A stretch of 64,000 nt of DNA from Heligmosomoides polygyrus polygyrus (taxonomy: Eukaryota > Nematoda > Chromadorea > Rhabditida > Heligmosomidae). Numbering within the stretch: the stretch's first letter is position 1; each line of letters opens with the position of its first letter. The notes beneath the pieces are model-generated. The model saw only the letters and a program-made list of their open reading frames with translations, made no database searches and was not told the origin of the DNA. This document shows positions 53,581-64,000 of this stretch, piece by piece. The stretch spans positions 27,195,923-27,259,922 of the forward strand of contig OX377201.1 of the NCBI GenBank assembly GCA_947396885.1, read 5' to 3'. Position numbers and translations under genes: made by a program.

Positions 53581-53965
53581 TTAGTCCGCTCTATCCTTCA
53601 GCGATTATCCTACACAATTTAATGTGGCCGTTGTCTGTTGCTGTCAATTGCGTAATCTGGACGAAGGCAGAAATGATACGGTTTTGGGTCGTAACGTGGG
53701 CCAGCCAGCATAGTTCATTCAGCATTGCGTAGGTAATCACAACTTTTCCTCTGTTGCGTTTTCAGCTGTAGTGCTTCAGCCCTTCATAACGAATTCTTGG
53801 CGCGTACAACTTGACCATGCCATTCCATGTTCCTGTCATTCCAGCGCAGAATGAGAGAAATGGGGCGATGCCAAAGTGTCCTCGTATGTCCTCGTTACGG
53901 ATGCTGATTAGGAGTGTGCGTTCAATTTTTCGGTATGTGGTAATTAGACATGGGATCCGAATCAT
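53581..53965 (-). other. Open segment interrupted by one TGA (possible upstream exon)
   Basis: A candidate acceptor (CCTAATCAG) near 53908 precedes SIRNEDIRGHFGIAPFLSF..GLKHYS, then TGA, then in the same frame GKVVITYAMLNELCWLAHVT..GHIKLCRIIAE and a stop. Codon use looks protein-like and it lies on the strand of, and upstream from, the kinase gene. It could be a 5' kinase exon or a dead gene piece. Confidence 0.3.
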
Positions 53966-54190
53966 GCATTTTCGGATATCCGGCCGGATTTATCCGGTTT
54001 CGGATTATCCGAAATCCGGCTCGGTCGAAAATTGCCCTCATCTGAATCATCCGAAGATCCGGGGTTTCTAAAATTGCCCTCATCTGAATCATCCGAAGAT
54101 CCGGGGTTTTCAAAATCGCCCTCATCTGAATCATCCGAAGATCCGGGGTTTTGAAAAACGCAATGATTCAGATAAAATCGGATAATAGGA
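53945..54190 (+). repeat. Minisatellite-bearing MITE, copy A
   Basis: Left end TTAGACATGGGATCCGAATC, then CCGGAT palindromes, then three copies of a ~42-bp unit (CCCTCATCTGAATCATCCGA + AGATCCGGGGTTT). The right end is decayed. Confidence 0.75.
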
Positions 54191-54278
54191 GGTTAGCGCG
54201 CCTTGCTGGTAAACTCTGCGCCATTGATAACCTGACTTTTTCGGGCAGATTTTCAATCATTTGGCGGGAATTCTCTCA

Positions 54279-55885
54279 CAAGGAAAGGACCTGAAACGTA
54301 TTCAGAAACGGGGGAGCGAGTCATATAGGTGGAATCCACACCCCTCAATTAGTATAGAAATGTGCTTATATTTTGCCAAGTCGGTAAACCCAAGGAGTAG
54401 GGGGTTCTTGAAGTCACAATGGAACGGCACATCACGAATTTGGGTTCTTGTACGACCGCAATGCCTCTGCCGGCAAGCAGCTCGGAGCGCAATGGGTGTT
54501 GACGATGCTTGATGGGAAAAAGTTGTGGGTTCGATCCTCATGCGCTGCTGCATTCCTGCTTTTTAAATGATTGGTTGAGATTTGAGGGATTCTGACGTCT
54601 ATACCATTTTCAGATGTTTTCTGCGCATTTTCCAGCTGCATGCTGTGGTACTCAACATGATGATGCATAAATATTCAACACCAGTGATACACAGACACAA
54701 CGTGCATAAAGCAGCCCTAGACACAATGGGCAGGGTATAAATACTGTTCGCTCCTCTCAGTCTGTTTTTATACATCGGCCAATGACCTCGGGTAAAACCA
54801 TCCTACTCGGATTTTCAAAGAAGACCATGATGTGAAGTCACATGTGGTTAAAACGAGAAAGTCTGTGGATCCCGGAAATTGCCCTAAACGGAATCAATAC
54901 ACTCTTTCTCTCATCTTTGCTTGTCACCTGGAAATTAGAGGTCTGCTGGAGTTTCTCTAAAACCTAACATCAACAATGCCGCCGATGCTCGAGTGGTGAG
55001 TGGTGATCCAACCGCTCACTGCTGAAGTGGGGTCCAAATTTAGATAAGGAGCCTTCATGGGAATGGCACCAACCTGACCGAACGGAAGCTAGCATACTCA
55101 AGGACTTCGAAGCACATCAACTTGAAGTTAACGAAGACGAACGGCTGGAAGGTGGAAAACCTGAAGAACCTTGGAATTCGCAAAATGAACTGATAGACGT
55201 GGAAAGGCTGGCAAGCAGTAGGCATATGATAATTTTTGGATGGAAGTCTTGTTTCAGAGGAAAGGAACGTCTTCAATTGGATTTCGTCTATGGAGCCGAT
55301 CTCATTTGTCCATATATGGAAGCAAACTGTGAGGAGCCAGTAGCCTTTATGCGCTGCCCGTATTGTGACCAGTGCTTATGTTCCATGCACTTTGTGTCTG
55401 TGTATCACTGATGTTAAACGTTATACATCGTTATGATGAACAGCCTTCCAATTGAGTTTTGGTTAAAAAAGCGGTCAGTAATAAACAAGTGGCAACAAAG
55501 TTGCTCTCACGGCATACATCTGGAAACAGTGCACAGCAAACATCTAAAATGGTGCAGATGTCAGAATCCCTCAAATCAACCAATCAGTTGAAATGCAAAG
55601 ATGCAGCAGCGCAGAAAAGTCGAACCCTCTACCCCACTCTCATGGAGCAATGTCGCTATCCACGCTACCCTCCGGCGGCATCGCGGGAGTACAAGACTAC
55701 CGAACTCGTGAGGCGCCGATTCCACTGTAACTTCAAGGATCCTCTACTCCTCGGGCTTATCGATTTGGCAAAAAAAAAAAGAAACACATTTTTATACTAA
55801 TTGAGGAGTGGCGATTATTCCTATATATATGGTGGGATGACTCGCTCTCTCCGTTCAGAATACGCTTCAGACCCTTCCCTTTTCA
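54279..55885. mobile_element. Composite repeat, copy 2, with long inverted arms
   Basis: The left arm (54279-about 54680) recurs inverted at about 55555-55885 (CAATTAGTATA.AAATGTG, GGGGAGCGAGTCAT, TTGCCAA.TCG.TAA). Each arm carries tRNA-like text (GTGGGTTCGATCCTCATGCGC). The interior matches copy 1 at the left end of the window but partly in the opposite orientation. Confidence 0.75.
54985..55411 (+). pseudogene. Repeat-borne ORF with zinc-ribbon-like tail
   Basis: The coding trace is homologous to 1435-1100 on the - strand. Its best-kept part (55199-55411) encodes SCFRGKERLQLDF, then CPYMEANCEEP and FMRCPYCDQCLCSMHF, a Cys/His cluster (C-P-Y-C-x2-C-x-C-x2-H) suited to zinc binding. Upstream the frame is broken. 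Function unknown. Confidence 0.45.
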
Positions 55886-56299
55886 GAGCACGAAAAATTT
55901 CTTGCGGACGTTTTTTAATCGTTTCATTATTGTCCTTGTCAAGACTTCGCTGTGCGTTACCAACTTACTATTGAGTTGGAATTGGCTCTTTGGGGACTTA
56001 AAGCTGTTTTTTGTTTGTTCTCGAAGCGCAAAATAGCTCTGCGGAGGGCTCCCCTCGTAAGGCAGCCAAATACGACATCTTTTACGTAGCGCTGGTGTGT
56101 TCCACTCCATTGGTGAACTAAGCTAGGCAAGATATAATGTAATTGGGCATTTATGTGCCTTGCTTCCACGGCATATAAACACTTAGTTCAAGGTGAGGCG
56201 CTCCAAGCTGCTTTGCGTGCTCGTGACTTCAATTGGTCAATGAAATAGACGCGGAGCTACTGATGTGTTCCGTTTTTAAGAGGTTGCGTGCCTCTATTA
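55886..56299. other. Spacer, no feature recognised
   Basis: Overlapping - strand frames of 70-75 codons look like chance. Confidence 0.35.
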
Positions 56300-56540
56300 T
56301 ATCACTTATCCGGTTGTATCCGAATCGGATATCCGAAATCCGGCTCGGCCGAAAATGGCGTTATCTGAATCATCCGAAGATCCGGGGTTTTTGAAATTGC
56401 CCTCATCTGAATAATCCGAAGATCCGGGGTTTTCGAAATTGCCCTCATCTGAATCATCCGAAGATCCGGGGTTTGAAAAAATGGCCTATCCGAATCATCC
56501 GATTATCCGGAAAATTGGTGTCGGATCCAATGTCTAGTGG
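56300..56540 (+). repeat. Minisatellite-bearing MITE, copy B
   Basis: Same family as 53945-54190: CCGGCTCGGCCGAAAA, three CCCTCATCTGAATCATCCGA-type units, then the intact right end TCGGATCCAATGTCTAG. Confidence 0.75.
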
Positions 56541-57762
56541 TAATGAGCTCATTGACTTCCCGAATGAACAGGGAAGGGATGAGCTCCTCCGTTGTCTACG
56601 GCTCATTAAAACTAATTCTACAATCCCTACCGAAGCTCCAGATTCGGTACAAGCCGAAGCTCAAAAACTGGCACCAAGATGCATAATCAAAGGCGATGGT
56701 TGTCTGTACTATTCCCTTAACGCCAATAAAGGCGCCTCTACTTTGTTGCTAGTGCCGCAGCACTTACACAACCTAATTTTTGATGCCCACCATAACAGCG
56801 CACTTTCTGGGTCACATGGGTTGGAAAAAGAGCTCGCCAAGACACCACGGAAACACTACTGGCCGTCGGTTCACAGCGATATCCGAAAGTGGTGCGAAAC
56901 CTGTTTGACATGCCAAATGCGACGTAACCCAAAACCAAATTTTCGAGAGCGCCTCATCCCAGTGCATAGTGAAGCTGTTTTTGCTAAGGTCGGACTCGAC
57001 TTATGCGGCCCCCTCAAGACCACCGAGCGCGGGAACAAATACATCTTCAACATCGTTTGCTGGTGCACCCGGTACGTCATCTCCACCCCGCTGCCTGACG
57101 CAAGGGCTGACACCATCGCCCACGCGCTGCTTACCGAATGTGTACTGAAATATGGCACGATGACCGAATTAGTCTCCGATCAAGCCTCCAGTTTCACGTC
57201 ACATTTTTACCAGGAGTTCTGTAATCTGTTGCACATCAGGCATCGCTTCGCTACCCCGTACCACTCCATGGGAAACGGTGCGACGGAGCGGACTTTTAGC
57301 ACCTTTCAAGCGATGCTCTCCAAGTTTATTAACTTAAAGCAAGAGGACTGGGACCTATTCGTTCCCTGCGTAACGTTTTGCTACAACACTTCAATAAATG
57401 AAGCTACAGGCGAATCTCCTTATTTTCTAATGTTTGGAAGAGACCCCGTTTTTACCATTGTTCGCATACTGCAACTCCAGTCTCGTCCTCAGCTACCGGG
57501 TCCATCAGAAACAGACGAATATAAAGCGCAGTTGGTTTCCGCCTTACGATTAGCATGGCAACAAGCCGCAGACCATGCTCGATCGTATAAAACAACTATG
57601 AAACTTCAATATGATCAAAAAGCACGGCCATCTCCAATTCGCGAGGGGACCGAGTATTCTTTCGAAATTATACCAGCAAGCTCGGACTGGCACGAAAACT
57701 TTGTTTTCCTTGGATCGGTCAATTTCGAGTCCTTAAAGTGGACCATCCTCGCGCCACCATAG
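56541..57762 (+). pseudogene. Ty3/Gypsy integrase fragment (second element)
   Basis: An open frame covers the integrase zinc domain (HNLIFDAHHNSALSGSHG, then CETCLTC) and the catalytic core with D, D and E in VGLDLCGPL, LVSDQASSF and GNGATERTF, followed by SPYFLMFGRDPVF. A frameshift near 57650 displaces the SH3-like tail (GDRVFFRNYTSKL, GQFRVLKVDHPRATIV). No RT, RNase H, gag or LTRs are seen nearby, so this is an isolated fragment. Sequence differs clearly from the integrase at 3834-4694. Confidence 0.92.
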
Positions 57763-58039
57763 TGTAATACCGCCCGCGTCGCGCGGTCAAAAAGACGGTT
57801 TGCGAAGGAAAAAAAAAGTCGCAAACGGTTGCATGCTCATAACTCTTTTAATTTTGAGTTGTTTCAGAAACAGTTGGTACCATTCAATTCGTCTCCTCTA
57901 TAAAACTTTACCAGGCCACCGCGTTTTCGCAGGAGGTGGCCTAAAAGAATATCTGCAGCGTGCTTTTGCGATTGGAGCACCTTATTTTCCAGGACGTGCA
58001 GTGTTTTCGGAGTGTCTCAAGCATGGCGTACGTCGTTAG

Positions 58040-60890
58040 CGTTCTGTCATGCCTGGAATGTTCTGAGAGTGCGCCGTGCAAAATGCATATAGGATCGAAC
58101 CTATCAATCGAATGGGCGGAAGCATGCCCACTGGGTTCCTATCTTCACTTACTGGAAAATGTAAAGCCTTCAAGAATATTTCGAAACGTTTAGAGAAATT
58201 TTTCAGAAATTTCCAGACGCCCTACTTGGGAATTGCTTCAATCTGTCCCGGCGAGACCTATGCACCGTGTGCAATGCGTGTAGAGATGAACCTATCAATC
58301 GAGTAGGTTCGACAACTAGTAGAGTGAGCGTTTGGAGAATTCTATCAGAAATTTCCAGCAGCCCTACTAAGGAATTGCTCTAATGCTGTCCAGCTAGCCT
58401 TTAGAGTGCGTCAATGCATATAGATTGCATGCGCGAGCGTGTACGGAGCGCAATAACTCTTTCGAATTCAAATCGTTTCGGCTGCAACTCGTGGGTCTTA
58501 TAGGCAGTAAAATGATCTGGTAGTACACTAAAGTAAAACGGTTTAGCTTAGGAAGAGGTAATGTTACAGGGGTGCGAAAATGCAGGTGAGGCTTGTGTGA
58601 CGCATTTTTTTTCCGATTTCAATGGACCACTGTGGGAAGATCCGACGTGCAAACGGCCTTGAAACGCTCAAGCAAACAAAGAGCTTAATGTGCTTCACTA
58701 TGACGAGCTTAGAACTCCTCAGCTTCCTAAACTGTCTTAGCCTCAGCTGCCATTTTAAAGCAGCGGAAGATAGCGGTTAGAGTTTATAGCGCTCTTACTC
58801 GCCCAGATGTGAGTGTTCGACAGGAGCAATGGCACCATTCTGTTCAGCATGAAAAGCGCTATCGAACAGTATCAATTTCGGCGATTCTGGGAATATCGGT
58901 TTTTGGACAATTTCGCATCAAAGCCGAGGCTGCTCAAAGGCGCGGCAGAAGGTCGATGACGTCATCGAAAATCGATATCATCGCTTTGGACCATGCTTGA
59001 GACCGTTCGATAGAGCTTTTCATACTGAATTGAACCTTGTTCTTTTGAGTAGGGAAACTGTAATATGGGCGAGTAAGAGCGAGGAGAACATTGACCGTTG
59101 TTGTGCTAAATTGCACGCGCGGGCGTGTTCTGAGCGCAATAACTCTGTCATTTTTGAACCTTTCGGGTTGTAGCCTGTCAGTTTTGAAGGCAGCAAAATG
59201 TTCTAGTAGACCTGTAAAATGCAGCGATGTAGCTTATGATTGGACAAAGTTACAGCGGTACGAAGATGGTAGGTTAGCCTTGCGTGGCATGATTTTTTCC
59301 AAATTCAGTCGACCCCTGCAGGAAGACGCAAAGAGCTAATAGCATACAGATGCACAGGCAAGCAGAACGCTTAAGGTTCTTTACGACAGCATGCTCGCAA
59401 CTCCTTAGCTGATTAAACTGCCTCAGCACCAGCTGCCATTTTTGGGGCGGCCGAGTTTTAGTGTTGAAGTTTCCTGCGCCATTATTCGTCCAAGTTTGAG
59501 TGTTCGACACTCGCAGTTCTACCTTTCTGTTCGACATGGCAAGCGCTATCGAACGGTTCTAATTTCGACCAATTTTGGTAGGTTTTGGATATTTTTCAGG
59601 ATAATTGGAGGTGGTCGGGTCAGGATCACCGATTTTGCTCAAACTTCGTATAGGGGCGGGGACTTATTCGGGGTGCCGAACACGATGCCGAAGTTCATTC
59701 GGACACTTACGCCAGGAGACCGCTCATACCGATAACTGAGGGTGATCGGTGGTCCTGACGCGGCCACCCTCAAACGAGAAGTAACCTGAACTGAAATCGG
59801 CGGAATTTTGAAAAACGGACGTCAGATTCGTAATCGAGCTCCCCAAATAACCGCCTAGATGATTTTGGACTAAGTTTGCACAAGGAAATTTGGCCAATTT
59901 CGAAAATATCGGTTTTCGATGACGTCATCGTCCGCGCCGGCTAGGCCATTGGCGCCCACGTCCTCGATGGGAAATTGTCCAAAAATCGATTTCATTGAAA
60001 TTGGTCGAGAGTGACATCATTCGATAGAGCTTGATGGTGAAAATGGTGTTATTGCGAGTGTCGAAAACCCAAATGTGGGCGAGTAAAAGGGCAGGAAACT
60101 TCAACCGCTAAGTCCGCCGCCCTAAAATGGCAGAGGGGCTAATTCAGTTTAGGCACCTGGGAAGTTGCGAGCATATCGTCTTAAAGCACCTTAGGTGTTT
60201 TGCCTCGCCTACGCATTTTCATGCCGTTGGCTTGCCGTATCTTCGCGGAGTGGTCGACCGAAATCGGAAAAAATTGGGTCGCACAAGCCTCACCTGCATC
60301 TTCGCAGCACTTTAATCTAGTCCATTCATGAGCTACACCGTTCTGCTTTAGAACACGTCAAGAACCTTGTACTGCCTACAAAGTCCTCGAGTTGCAGCCG
60401 AAACAATTTGATCTTGATAGAGTTATTGAAGCTACGAACTCGCCCGCGCGTGCATTTGCGAGCGGTCGCCTCACTGCATTGACAGGTTCTATACTATATG
60501 CATTTTTCACAGTGTACTCTAAAGTCTTACCGGGACGGAATACAGCAATTCCTGAGTAGGGCGAGCGGAAATTTCTAATCGAATCTAATTTCAAACGGTC
60601 CTATCGTATATGCATTTTGCACGGCGCTCTCTCTCTTCTCGCTTCTTAAAACCTCTTCGTTCGTATAACCTGCTGTCAGTGTGTGCACTAAAGCACCTAA
60701 AGAGGGTAAGCGTTGCTGTTTAGCACGACATTTGAACCGCTTCCGCTCACTCGATTGATAGGCTCGATCCTACGTGCATTGTGTACGGCACCCTCCAAAG
60801 GCTCGTCGGACTGCCCGGAGCAAATCCTAAGTAGGACGGCCGGGAATTTCATATAAAATTCTCCAAACGGTGCAAGATAGTTTTGGAGGC
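58040..60890. mobile_element. Fold-back array with three arm copies
   Basis: Outer arms 58070-58430 and 60470-60880 are inverted relatives (GATCGAACCTATCAATCGA against GATAGGCTCGATCC; AATTTCCAG.CGCCCTACT). Inner arm copies at 58430-58830 (+), 59070-59530 (+) and 59990-60460 (-) share TTACTCGCCCA, CTGCCATTTT.....CGG and AACTCTTTCGAATT-like text. Palindromic centres contain GATGACGTCATCG. A block of the 33804-34253 MITE family lies at 59600-59900. Confidence 0.7.
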
Positions 60891-61164
60891 TTTACATTTT
60901 TCGTTAAATGAAGATAGAAACCCAGTGTAACGCAACAAAATACCATTTTCAGCCCGTTCTCCGTGCCTCGATCTGCAAGCTTCATCGACTCTCTTCATTT
61001 TTCCCCTCCTTTTTTTCTCGTGGACACTACTTTATTTCCATTCTGTCGGTACCCCTTTCTTACTTTGCCTTTGAAATATTTTGTTCCTCTCTTAATTACT
61101 ATCCTTATTCGTTCACACCGATCGTACGTCGTCCTCATTCAGCTAATCTATTAGCTTATCTCAG

Positions 61165-61174
61165 TCGGTTTCAG
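61165..61174 (+). promoter_or_regulatory. Candidate trans-splice acceptor of the helicase gene
   Basis: GTCGGTTTCAG stands seven bases before the ATG at 61182, after a pyrimidine-rich stretch. Confidence 0.55.
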
Positions 61175-61181
61175 ACAAGTG

Positions 61182-64000
61182 ATGACTGACGCTAGCGCTG
61201 ATCAGAGCGTCACCTCTACTGAGGGACTCTCGCCGCAGGCTATGGAACACGACTTTCAGTCGCCGGTAGCTGTCGATGATGACGCTCACGAAGAAGCAAT
61301 GGACACGACATCGTCCCATTCTGACCACCAGGCCGACGCACCTCCGTCGCTTGATCAGACACACAAAGTTGGAGGTGAGTCACATCAAACAGACCCAACT
61401 ATCACATATCCTCAGGAGAAAGAGAACATTGGGCACGAAACTGATGAGCGACCCAGGTTCATTGCCTCTTCTGAGGGATCAACTGCCACAAACATTGACA
61501 CTGCTCGACAGAGCACCTCAGGAGATTCCGCTTCCTCTATGAGGGAAGGAACTACAGAGCCTAGCATGGATACTTTCGTAAGCACCGTCCCTCAGCTCAT
61601 TACCTCTAGCGAGGGATCAGCGCCCCAGACAATTTACGACTCTGCCGTGGATGTTGTTCACGCGGACATCTTACCACCGGCAGAGAAAAGATTTAAAAGC
61701 GACGAAGTTTTAGCCGACACCTTATATTCACTGGTTGAGAGAACATCCCTCTATGAGGACATTGTCCCAGAAGAAACTCCATCAGTTACTACAGTCGTAA
61801 TAGCTCCATCTAGAGACACCTTGATTAAAATACCCGACTACGGTCCTTTACCAAAACTGGATCATTTTACGTCTCACCCATGAGCATCTTTATTTTTTCC
61901 CAATGTTCAGGCCAAGCAGTGTCAGCATTACGACTCCGATTTAGACGTGCGCAATTACGAAAAGGTCACAGCCGCTGGGTATAGTCCCATGGAGTTACTT
62001 CCAACGGAAAGCGTAGAACCTAAAAAGGGACATGAGGTACCAATTCTCGAGGCGGTCGGTCCGGTTGCCATTGAAAGCTTTCGTCAAAACAACAGCTACA
62101 GTCACATTATACGGGCAAGAGCTGAAGGAGGCGCACTTCCCCAAATGCCCTTGGTGGCTCTGGTCGCACCCCCGACCAGCCCGCTTACCTTAAGGGTCTT
62201 CAGCGTGATAACGGAATTTTGCCGGTTCTCTATCGCGTCAAAAGACTCTTTGGTACAGGCGCACAACTCGAAGCTTCCCATCTAGAGTTAACATTTCCCG
62301 ATCGTCTAGACCTCCATACGATCCAACTTGACCAATATGGGATCAATATCCGCACGGGCAAACGAGGTATCGACATTCACAACATTCATGATCGGCGATC
62401 TAGTTTGGGTCTACTCTTTAGCGGTTACAGTCAGATTTCAAAATTATAATATCGTGGCCCCAGTAAGTGTCGAGGAAGCATCACTATCTCGCTGATCCCC
62501 GTATGACGCGTCGCTAGGTTCGCCTTAGTCTATCGCGAACTTAAAGACACCCTAGGTTTTGTGACTCGCGTTACCTACAGGCAATACTTTCAAACTCTGC
62601 ATGCAGGGCCAACGAGCGCTGGTAACCTCCAATAAGAACCTTTTCCGCGATCCCAATGATTTCGACGAAGTCATGGACAACTCTTTCATCGTCGCCTCTT
62701 TTCGTGCACGACAGATCGATCACATGCGGTTCGCGAAAAGTGATGCGAGAGAACTTTATGCGTTCACATCCAGGCCGACATCCAGTACTTTCCCAGCGCA
62801 CCTCCCGTCCCTGGGAACATCCGCCTCATTACCAACATATATCGGGACATGATCGAAAGTAAGCTCACCAATTTCAAGTTGTTCGAATCTCGCCTTCAAG
62901 AGGTCATGCGGGTCCTCGAACCTATCTACATCACAACATGTGGGGCTATTGCAGCGTCTGCCACGGAAGCTTCCGCTCATTGAGTATATAACGTTATTTG
63001 GACAACTCCCGACATCAACGCTTTCCCGGCTCGAACTAACTTCCGCGTCCCCACGTCCAACAAATCGGGATGGACTGTCGGTCGTTTTGTTGAAAGTGCC
63101 TATCAAGCCGACACGCGAATCGTCCAACTCGCCGTGGAGGACTCCCATATCCGTGTCACGGGCGAAGTCATTCTAAAAGACACTACACGGTTCCGTGCTT
63201 ACACGCTGAGTACCCCTCACAAAAGAATGGCAGTGGGTACCGCGCTAGACACTGTAGACGATCGCTCGAATCCGGTTTTGGCAATGCTCGAAAATAGTAA
63301 AATGGCGAGTGTTTTTGAACCAAATACGACGTCATGGAAAGCTGCGCGAGCGTTTCTAGCTGGAGATGCCGATATTGTGGCAAAGAAATCCGTCGACCTC
63401 GCCACTATTACGGTAAACGTGTCCGGGACCGCAGTCGAGCTAGTTGGGCATCAGGTCAATGTCATCAACTGGTTCAACAAGGAAAGCCCCATATTGATCA
63501 TCGATAGTGCGTACGGCGCAGGCAAATCCTTGTGTACTGCCGTTATGGCAGAAGAAGGCGTCAAAAAGGGACAAACTGTGATGATCGCAGCGGTCCAAAA
63601 CAGCGCCTTAGACGTCATTTGCGCTAAAATAGCTGAGCTCGGTTCCGAACATATGCGACCGGTCCGCTACGTAAGCGAGTTACTTGCGCAGGACGCCTTC
63701 CATAGCGGCCCCCACGACATGGCCATCCTAATGGAGAACCTCCACTCCACGCACAAGGACTCCATGTCTGAGAAAGATCTCGACTAAGGGAATTCATGTT
63801 AACCGGTGTAGAAAAAGACGTCGCGACGCGTGAGCACAAGCAGCTTCTTTTCCTTGAGCACCACGCATCGCAACGTATTAAAATTCTTACGCGCACATTC
63901 TTGAAAATCTACAACCCTAACGTGTTTCTGTGCACCATCTCATCCGCGATAAGCCTTACCGTCAAAAATGGGTTATGGCGTCGCCCCTCGCGCCAATGGA
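61182..64000 (+). pseudogene. UPF1-like SF1 helicase, frameshifted, runs off the window
   Basis: From the ATG at 61182 a polar, Ser/Thr/Glu-rich N-terminus (repeated SSEGS) runs to a TGA at 61881, after which the same frame reopens at an acceptor-like TTTTTTCCCAATGTTCAG. Related coding then moves through several frames (GLQRDNGILPVLYRVKRLF; FPDRLDLHTIQLDQYGINIR; PGNIRLITNIYRDMIESKL; NKSGWTVGRFVESAYQADTR). From 63134 a frame holds the Walker A motif (DSAYGAGKS) with GHQVNVINWFNKES before it and AVQNSALDVICAKIAEL after it, as in UPF1/SMUBP2-type (AAA_11) helicases. After a TAA at 63785 another frame continues with YNPNVFLCTISSAISLT. At least five breaks. Belongs to the SF1 helicases expanded in nematodes (inference). 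Confidence 0.75.

Noticed and set aside
53763..53775. In-frame TGA as a selenocysteine codon
   Set aside because: No SECIS-like element or selenoprotein family resemblance; one stop in an unconfirmed frame is better explained otherwise.
56473..56540. Start of the integrase frame inside the minisatellite repeat
   Set aside because: The first ~20 codons translate MITE sequence; pol similarity begins only after about 56541.
1..64000. CRISPR array or bacterial-type operon
   Set aside because: Direct repeats here are transposon or satellite repeats without regular unique spacers, and genes are intron-rich.

Overview
This looks like nuclear DNA of a parasitic nematode, probably a strongylid such as a hookworm. 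That placement is inference. It rests on short introns ending in TTTCAG-type acceptors, trans-splice-like acceptors one to seven bases before start codons, long repeat-filled introns, and a mix of Ty3/Gypsy, CR1-like, RTE-like, mariner, Tc1, hAT-like and tRNA-SINE repeats. There is no operon of bacterial type, no CRISPR array and no functional RNA gene that I can support.

Three host genes can be read across introns. (1) On the + strand, 10266-35477 is a 12-exon gene whose exon phases all join. It encodes a 437-residue protein with a signal peptide and the hallmarks of the cysteine synthase/O-acetylserine sulfhydrylase fold. (2) On the - strand, eight exons between 51928 and 44385 encode most of a protein kinase domain resembling MAP3K/STE kinases. 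Its ATP-binding Lys is replaced by Val and DFG reads DIS, so it is a likely pseudokinase. Its 5' end is not found. (3) On the - strand just downstream, about 44226-36968, is a multi-pass membrane protein gene resolved only in part. At the right edge (61182 to the window end) is a frameshifted UPF1-like superfamily 1 helicase gene or pseudogene.

Most of the rest is mobile DNA. A Ty3/Gypsy LTR element on the - strand (1984-9160) has both LTRs, a primer site, a poly-G tract, and gag, protease, RT, RNase H and integrase with many frame breaks. It ends in a 466-codon open frame that carries an unassigned C-terminal domain and stops inside the 3' LTR. Intron 1 of gene 1 (11.2 kb) holds one antisense CR1-like LINE split by a mariner, a fold-back element and a tandem palindromic repeat, and further along a hAT-like element with a perfect 8-bp target duplication. 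Later introns hold a Tc1-like element, an RTE tail with a 17-bp target duplication, SINEs and palindromic MITEs.

From 37.6 to 39.9 kb a 1.07-kb unit is duplicated in tandem almost without change, and three 163-bp palindromes punctuate it. The introns of the - strand genes hold two more mariner lineages and a second CR1-like LINE. The 54-61 kb interval is a mosaic of inverted-repeat elements plus a second Gypsy integrase fragment, leading into the helicase.
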